The translations under genes were made by a program, and so were the position numbers. The notes beneath the pieces were generated by a model. The model had not been told where the DNA came from and made no database searches. It saw only the letters and a program-made list of their open reading frames with translations. From Peptococcaceae bacterium BICA1-8 (GTDB lineage: Bacteria > Bacillota > Peptococcia > Peptococcales > BICA1-8): a DNA stretch of 64,000 nucleotides. Positions 58,754 through 64,000 of the stretch are shown piece by piece; positions within the stretch are counted from its first letter, which is position 1; each line of letters begins with the position of its first letter. The DNA is taken from contig JUEF01000074.1 in assembly GCA_000802045.1 (NCBI GenBank), positions 1 to 64,000 on the forward strand. Direction: 5' to 3'.

Positions 58754-59245
58754 TTAATCTCTTCTAATTTTATCCAGTGCTTTTTCAATTGCCTCGTACA
58801 TTTCGTAATAACAGGCACGATAGACCTCTAGAGGTTGTCCAAAAGGATCCCGGACTTCTAGACTGTCTATTTCTTTTCCAAATTGTTTCTCTAACATCTC
58901 TGCGAATTCCTTCAAGAGAAATGTTTTATCCTTGGCTTCCGGAGCTAAATTTATAAGTTCTTGCTTATGACTCTTAGTCATAGTCAAGATAATATCTGCT
59001 TCACTTATTAAGCTAGGATTTATGGATTTGGATCTAAAGTCATGCAAGTTCAGCCCTTGTTCTTTAGCTACTTCAACAGCTTCACTTGTTGCTTGAACAC
59101 CATCTAAGGCATAAGTACCTGCTGAAGTTATAGTCAAATCAGCATACTTTTCTTGGTTTTCCGCAAGTAGCTTGGCAGCAATAGCCTCAGCCATGCTGCT
59201 GCGGCAGGTATTACCGGTACATACAAAAAGGATTTTTTTTGCCAT
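58754..59245 (-). CDS. ywlE: low-molecular-weight phosphatase, YwlE (protein-arginine phosphatase) type
   Basis: P-loop VCTGNTCRSSMAE and DPFGQPLEVYR; synteny with rpiB and mntP. Confidence 0.93.
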   Translation of the reverse strand: MAKKILFVCTGNTCRSSMAEAIAAKLLAENQEKYADLTITSAGTYALDGVQATSEAVEVAKEQGLNLHDFRSKSINPSLISEADIILTMTKSHKQELINLAPEAKDKTFLLKEFAEMLEKQFGKEIDSLEVRDPFGQPLEVYRACYYEMYEAIEKALDKIRRD

Positions 59246-59261
59246 TTTATCCCTCCTTCTT

Positions 59262-59445
59262 TAGCCACGGATGAACACTGAAAAACACGGATAAGCACTA
59301 ACGGATTAGGTGATAGACTATAGCCAATAGTAATTACTTGCAACCATGATTAAATGAAAGTATTCCCGTCATCCTGAGCGATAGCGAAGGATCTTGCATA
59401 TTGAAGAGCTTTAAGATCCTTCAGTCGTACCTCCCTCAGGATGAC
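59262..59445. repeat. agccacggatgaacactgaaaaacacggat element and GTCATCCTGAGCG repeat
   Basis: 59368-59445 gtcatcctgagcgatagcgaaggatctt...gatccttcagtcgtacctccctcaggatgac. Confidence 0.85.
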
Positions 59446-59511
59446 ACAGCAAAAATTATCAGCTTTCATATTGGCAATAATGAAGGCACTGTTTTACTCT
59501 TCCACTATCCT

Positions 59512-60078
59512 TTAGATAAACAGAAGCTTAATACCAATACCTATTAAGATAAAGCCACTGAGTAGTTCAGCTTTTTCACCTACTGTGCGGCTTAGCTTTT
59601 TTCCGAAGATAAGTCCTCCAAAGGTCATAATCCCAGCCACTATACCCATAATAAGAATAGTTAACGTTAAATCTACCTTAAGAGCGCCTAAACCTAAACC
59701 GACTGTTAGGGCATCTAAAGATACACTAGCCGCCAAAAGAAAAAGGCTTACAGGATGACTAATTGATACGACATCAAAGCGTCCCAATGATGGCCCAGAG
59801 GAGCTCCTACTCTCTTTGATATTTTCCCATATTGTGTGCCCTCCAATAAATATTAAAACAATAGCACCGAAGCTACTGGCAATAGGGCCTACATAGCTAC
59901 CTAATATTTGCCCTAAATACAGTCCAATCAAGGGCATCAATACGTGAAAAATTGCCACAACAGCGGATACAAGATACATCTGCTGTCTTTTGACCCCACT
60001 TAAACCTATTCCAATAGAAAGAGAAAAAGCATCAATTCCTAGTGCAAAAGCCACTGCAAAAATAGTAGGAATACTCAT
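59512..60078 (-). CDS. mntP: MntP-type manganese efflux pump
   Basis: AFALGIDAFSLSIGIGLSG, SVSLDALTVGLGLGAL paired TM repeats. Confidence 0.9.
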   Translation of the reverse strand: MSIPTIFAVAFALGIDAFSLSIGIGLSGVKRQQMYLVSAVVAIFHVLMPLIGLYLGQILGSYVGPIASSFGAIVLIFIGGHTIWENIKESRSSSGPSLGRFDVVSISHPVSLFLLAASVSLDALTVGLGLGALKVDLTLTILIMGIVAGIMTFGGLIFGKKLSRTVGEKAELLSGFILIGIGIKLLFI

Positions 60079-60104
60079 TTTTACCTCCTAATCAGTGATG
60101 AGCT

Positions 60105-60126
60105 GACGCGCAATGCGCGCCCCTAC
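60105..60126. repeat. REP palindrome upstream of mntP
   Basis: gacgcgcaatgcgcgcccctac. Confidence 0.88.
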
Positions 60127-60236
60127 AGGGACGGTTCTTGACTTGCGTTATTGATTGAGCCTGGAGCGAAATCTTAACCTTAGTGATGCGTTCGCATTAC
60201 TACTAAGTCTATGTAGTTTAGGCTCAAAACTTTCCC

Positions 60237-61295
60237 CTAAAGGGTTTTTCCTCCGGCTGCTTTTAGTAATCTATTCATCAATGCGGCACCTATGTTTATC
60301 TCTGGAAAGCTTTCGGCATAAATAACTGAAACGTTTTTCTGATCAAACCAGCGTAAAGCATCAAAAAGATTTGCTGTTATGGCTTCGATATCTCCCTGTC
60401 TTCCTAATATCCCCAAAACTATATTTTCGGATAAATTTTTAGGCAATACTGCAGCTAGTTCTTGGGAAATCATAAACCCTATCCGGGGGACTTTGTTTTC
60501 GTTTAAAATTTTATATATTTTGCCAGCCTGTTCATGGCTTGTACCTTTAAGTATTATGACTTCAGCTTCCGGTGAATAATGGGTATATTTCATGCCAGGC
60601 GAGCGAGGTACTGCCAGTAAATCATGAAGGGAAGCATCTAGACTTACTTCTCCAATAACCTCCATCAGCTGTTCCCGGGTAGTACCGCCGGGGCGCAATA
60701 TAATAGGGACTTTCCCAGTCACATCTAAAACTGTTGATTCCACACCAATCCCTGCCTTGCCACCATCAACAATTCCTGCAATCTTACCTTTTAGATCCTG
60801 CCATACATGTTCTGCAGTAGTGGGGCTAGGTTTGCCTGAGATATTGGCGCTCGGGCCTGCAACCGGTACCTGAGCCAATTCTATTAATTTCAAAGCTACC
60901 GGATGGGCGGGGATTCGAATCGCTACGGTATCTAGTCCTGCAGTAATAACCCCAGGTACTAGCTCTGACTTTGGCAGCACTAAAGTCAATGGACCTGGCC
61001 AGAAATTTTCCATCAGTTTTAAAGCTGTGGGCGTTATTTCTTTTACCAGTTCCTTTACATGCTCAAGCTTACAAATATGAACAATCAGAGGATTATCATC
61101 AGGTCTGCCTTTAGCTTTGTATATTTTTTTTACTGCGTCTTCATCTAAAGCATTTGCCCCCAAACCATATACGGTCTCGGTAGGAAAGCCAATTATTTCA
61201 CCTTCCCTTAAAAGCTGTGCGGCTTCTCTTAGCATTGCTAGATTAGGCTTGTCCCCCGGCATCTTCCAAACTCTTGTTTCCATATAATCACTCAC
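60237..61295 (-). CDS. ywlC: threonylcarbamoyl-AMP synthase (Sua5/YwlC)
   Basis: GEIIGFPTETVYGLGANALDEDAVKKIYKAKGRPDDNPLIVHI, GPSANISGKPSPTTAEHV, RSPGMKYTHYSPEAEV. Confidence 0.96.
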   Translation of the reverse strand: MSDYMETRVWKMPGDKPNLAMLREAAQLLREGEIIGFPTETVYGLGANALDEDAVKKIYKAKGRPDDNPLIVHICKLEHVKELVKEITPTALKLMENFWPGPLTLVLPKSELVPGVITAGLDTVAIRIPAHPVALKLIELAQVPVAGPSANISGKPSPTTAEHVWQDLKGKIAGIVDGGKAGIGVESTVLDVTGKVPIILRPGGTTREQLMEVIGEVSLDASLHDLLAVPRSPGMKYTHYSPEAEVIILKGTSHEQAGKIYKILNENKVPRIGFMISQELAAVLPKNLSENIVLGILGRQGDIEAITANLFDALRWFDQKNVSVIYAESFPEINIGAALMNRLLKAAGGKTL

Positions 61296-61341
61296 AAACT
61301 ATATATTTCATTTAATCTTAAAATATTATATCACTTTAAAT

Positions 61342-61369
61342 AAAAAAAATCGCGTTCAGCGATTTTTTT
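61342..61369 (-). terminator. intrinsic-like hairpin upstream of ywlC
   Basis: aaaaaaaatcgc-gttca-gcgattttttt. Confidence 0.75.
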
Positions 61370-61375
61370 ATCTAG

Positions 61376-61478
61376 CTTAATCCTTCTTAATCTAGCGGAG
61401 CGAAATCTCAATCTAGCGAAGCGAAATCCTAAGCTTTAATCCTTATCTTTCCTCAACCTCAACCTTAGCCTTAGCCTT
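61376..61478. repeat. TCTAGCGGAGCGAAATCTCAATC...CCTTAGCCTTAGCC module overlapping the BusR-like stop
   Basis: tctagcggagcgaaatctcaatctagcgaagcgaaatcctaagctttaatccttatctttcctcaacctcaaccttagccttagcc. Confidence 0.88.
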
Positions 61479-62097
61479 TTATGAGGGAGTCTACCTTTTC
61501 TTTACAGCCTTCCGCTCCAATGTATACTAAAATATCTCCTTCATTGATCAGCATTTCTGAATCAGGCGAAAGGTATTCCTCGCCCCGTCTTTCTACAGCC
61601 AATACTGTAGCACCAGTATGAGCTCGGAAGCTTACTTCCTTTAAACTCTTATCAATTAAAGGGGAACCCTTAGTGATTTCTGTCTCTTCAACCTTAGGCA
61701 AAATATTTATAAGCCTGGAGCTAAAAGCCATAATCTTTTTAATCTGGTGCTCAATGGCCAAATCCAGCGCTCTGCGTTTTTCTAATAATTCAGTAAACTC
61801 ATGCTGGGCTTGGGCCAAACCTTTTCTCTGGTTAAAGTTTTCAAGATACTGTCGTGCCGCATCTTGATTGACTACTATTATCCCTCTGCCTGCCACAACT
61901 TCAACAATGTTCATACTATGCAATAAAGCAACAGCCCGACGAATGGTTTCGGGAGAAACATTATACTGCCCCGCTAAAGTGGAACGGCCGTACAATTTAG
62001 TGCCTGTTTTGTATTCATTATGTGCTATCTTACCAGCTAAATCTACAGCGATCTGTTCGTATCTCGCTATATCAGTTAAATCCTTATACTGACCCAT
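61471..62097 (-). CDS. GntR-type wHTH fused to RCK_C (TrkA_C) domain: BusR-like regulator
   Basis: YEQIAVDLAGKIAHNEYKTGTKLYGRSTLAGQYNVSPETIRRAVALL plus C-terminal SFRAHTGATVLAVERRGEEYLSPDSEMLINEGDILVYIG. Confidence 0.88.
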   Translation of the reverse strand: MGQYKDLTDIARYEQIAVDLAGKIAHNEYKTGTKLYGRSTLAGQYNVSPETIRRAVALLHSMNIVEVVAGRGIIVVNQDAARQYLENFNQRKGLAQAQHEFTELLEKRRALDLAIEHQIKKIMAFSSRLINILPKVEETEITKGSPLIDKSLKEVSFRAHTGATVLAVERRGEEYLSPDSEMLINEGDILVYIGAEGCKEKVDSLIKG

Positions 62098-62136
62098 AAT
62101 ATCCTCCCTTTTTAAATTGCTTGGGGAACAACAATT

Positions 62137-62385
<249 letters not shown>

Positions 62386-62392
62386 AATAATA

Positions 62393-62424
62393 ACCCTCTG
62401 TTGAATATGTCTTCAACAGAGGGT
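62393..62424 (-). terminator. terminator of the malic enzyme gene
   Basis: accctctgttgaa-tatgtc-ttcaacagagggt. Confidence 0.7.
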
Positions 62425-62435
62425 CTATAAAGCAA

Positions 62436-63665
62436 CTATTTATCTAGAGTCATCATTCTCCGGCAATTCTCAGCTACTTCCTGAGGATCAAGCTTAATTC
62501 GGGCAACGCCGCTTTTTATGGCAGCTTCAGCAACAGCATAAGCAACTGCAGGAGCAACTCTCACATCTAAAGCGCTGGGAATAACATATTCAGCGGTTAG
62601 CTTATCACCGACAAAGCCAGCAATAGCATGAACTGCTGCAATTTTCATTTCCTCATTGATATCAGTAGCTCTAACATCAAGTGCACCTCTAAATACCCCT
62701 GGGAAAGCACTGACATTGTTTACCTGGTTGGGGAAATCTGATCTACCGGTACAGATTACTTTTGCTCCCGCTGCTATTGCGTCTTCAGGCATGATTTCCG
62801 GTACGGGATTGGACATAGCCATAACAATCTGACCAGCGTTCATAGTTTCAACCATTTCCTTAGTAACCAATCCAGGACCTGAAAGACCGATAATTACATC
62901 AGAGCCTACCATAGCATCCGCTAGGCTGCCTTTAACTAGTTCTTTATTGGTTACTTTAGCCATAGCTTCCTTGAATTTATTCATTCCTTCAGGTCTGCCC
63001 TCATATATAGCGCCGGTCCGATCGCAAAGGATTACATTATTTATACCCATACTAAGTAAAAGCTTCACGACCGCAATAGCCGCAGCCCCTGCGCCGCTGA
63101 CAACGACCTTGATATTCTCTATTTTTTTATCGACGATTTTACAGGCATTTACTATGGCAGCCATAACCACGATGGCTGTGCCGTGCTGGTCATCGTGAAA
63201 AATAGGAATATTTGTTTCTTTTTTCAATCTTTCTTCTATTTCAAAGCAACGTGGAGCTGATATATCCTCCAGGTTAACCCCGCCAAAGGTAGGTTCCACC
63301 ATTTTTACTGTTTCAACAATTTTATCTACATCTTTAGTAGCTACGCAAAGGGGAAATGCATCTACACCAGCAAAGGTTTTAAATAATACTGCTTTACCTT
63401 CCATTACTGGCATAGCAGCTTCCGGTCCAATGTCGCCTAAGCCTAAAACTGCAGTTCCATCAGATACAACTGCTACTAAATTCCATTTTGAGGTATAATC
63501 ATAAGCCTTTGTAACATCCTTTTCTATCTCCTTACAGGCCTCGGCTACGCCAGGTGTGTAGGCAAGAGTTAAATCCAACGGGGTTTTAACCGGTACTTTG
63601 CTAATTACCTCTATTTTCCCTTTGTTGTCTAAATGGAGCTTAAGAGCCTGTTCTTTTAAATTCAT
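62436..63665 (-). CDS. NAD(P)-dependent malic enzyme
   Basis: LAYTPGVAEACKEI, WNLVAVVSDGTAVLGLGDIGPEAAMPVMEGK, FHDDQHGTAIVV, AMSNPVPEIMPEDA. Confidence 0.96.
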   Translation of the reverse strand: MNLKEQALKLHLDNKGKIEVISKVPVKTPLDLTLAYTPGVAEACKEIEKDVTKAYDYTSKWNLVAVVSDGTAVLGLGDIGPEAAMPVMEGKAVLFKTFAGVDAFPLCVATKDVDKIVETVKMVEPTFGGVNLEDISAPRCFEIEERLKKETNIPIFHDDQHGTAIVVMAAIVNACKIVDKKIENIKVVVSGAGAAAIAVVKLLLSMGINNVILCDRTGAIYEGRPEGMNKFKEAMAKVTNKELVKGSLADAMVGSDVIIGLSGPGLVTKEMVETMNAGQIVMAMSNPVPEIMPEDAIAAGAKVICTGRSDFPNQVNNVSAFPGVFRGALDVRATDINEEMKIAAVHAIAGFVGDKLTAEYVIPSALDVRVAPAVAYAVAEAAIKSGVARIKLDPQEVAENCRRMMTLDK

Positions 63666-63708
63666 AAATAGTCACTCCCTATATTTATTATTTTATGGTT
63701 ATGCAGAA

Positions 63709-64000
63709 TTAAGATAAGCGGTATTGCTCTAAACCACTCACGTATAGGTCATTACCCTCTGAATCAATGGCAACTATGCAGGGGAAATCCTCAACCTCTA
63801 AGCGGTGGATTGCCTCTGGTCCCAGTTCAGGGAAGGCAATAACCTCCGCTTTTTTCACAGATTGAGCAATAACAGCAGCAGCTCCTCCTATTGCTGCAAA
63901 GTATACAGCACCATGTTCTTTCATAGCTGAAATGACCTTCGCATTACGGGGTCCTTTGCCAATCATACCCTTCAAACCCAATTTTATCAATAGTGGGGCA
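63709..64000 (-). CDS. fumarate hydratase class I beta subunit, C-terminal part (5' end beyond window)
   Basis: APLLIKLGLKGMIGKGPRNAKVISAMKEHGAVYFAAIGGAAAVIAQSVKKAEVIAFPELGPEAIHRLEVEDFPCIVAID; frame stays open to base 64000. Confidence 0.9.
   Translation of the reverse strand, partial: APLLIKLGLKGMIGKGPRNAKVISAMKEHGAVYFAAIGGAAAVIAQSVKKAEVIAFPELGPEAIHRLEVEDFPCIVAIDSEGNDLYVSGLEQYRLS

Noticed and set aside
59134-59343. 69-aa ORF (-) overlapping ywlE out of frame
   Set aside because: Alternative frame of the well-supported ywlE start region.

Overview
The window reads as a spore-forming Bacillota (Clostridia-like) chromosome, with almost every gene on the minus strand. From left to right it holds: an exopolysaccharide locus (about 1-12.9 kb); a TolC-like protein beside a large secreted copper-amine-oxidase-N-domain protein; coiled-coil, LCP (LytR-CpsA-Psr) and subtilase surface genes; a conserved flagellar/sporulation block (flgJ-like, two flagellar rod/hook genes, mbl, spoIIID, spoIIQ-like, spoIID, murA, ywmB); the complete F1Fo ATP synthase operon; and wecB-comEB-upp-glyA-ywlG-rpiB-ywlE-mntP-ywlC, a BusR-like regulator, malic enzyme and a partial fumarase. 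Gene order from ywlC to flhO/P follows the Bacillus subtilis block. The striking feature is the intergenic DNA, which carries about ten families of short dispersed repeats. (i) A palindromic REP, GGACGCGCAATGCGCGCCCCTAC, has about 14 copies, compensatory arm changes, a resident RAYT transposase gene with two in-frame REPs inside it, and copies that supply TAG stop codons to three genes. (ii) Arrays with a 31-33 bp period (GCCGTCATGCCGACC core) flip orientation at their centre and resemble CRISPRs without being CRISPRs. (iii) GACTAGT/GACTGGT heptamer arrays include one translated in frame inside a subtilase, and they flank four-helix-bundle (23S-IVP type) genes, one of which sits inside the atp operon. 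(iv) A polar TCTAGCGAAGCGAAATCTTAATC...TTAACCTCAACC module often abuts a perfect hairpin that contains the stop codon of the neighbouring gene. All assignments come from reading the sequence and motif recall; no database search was run.
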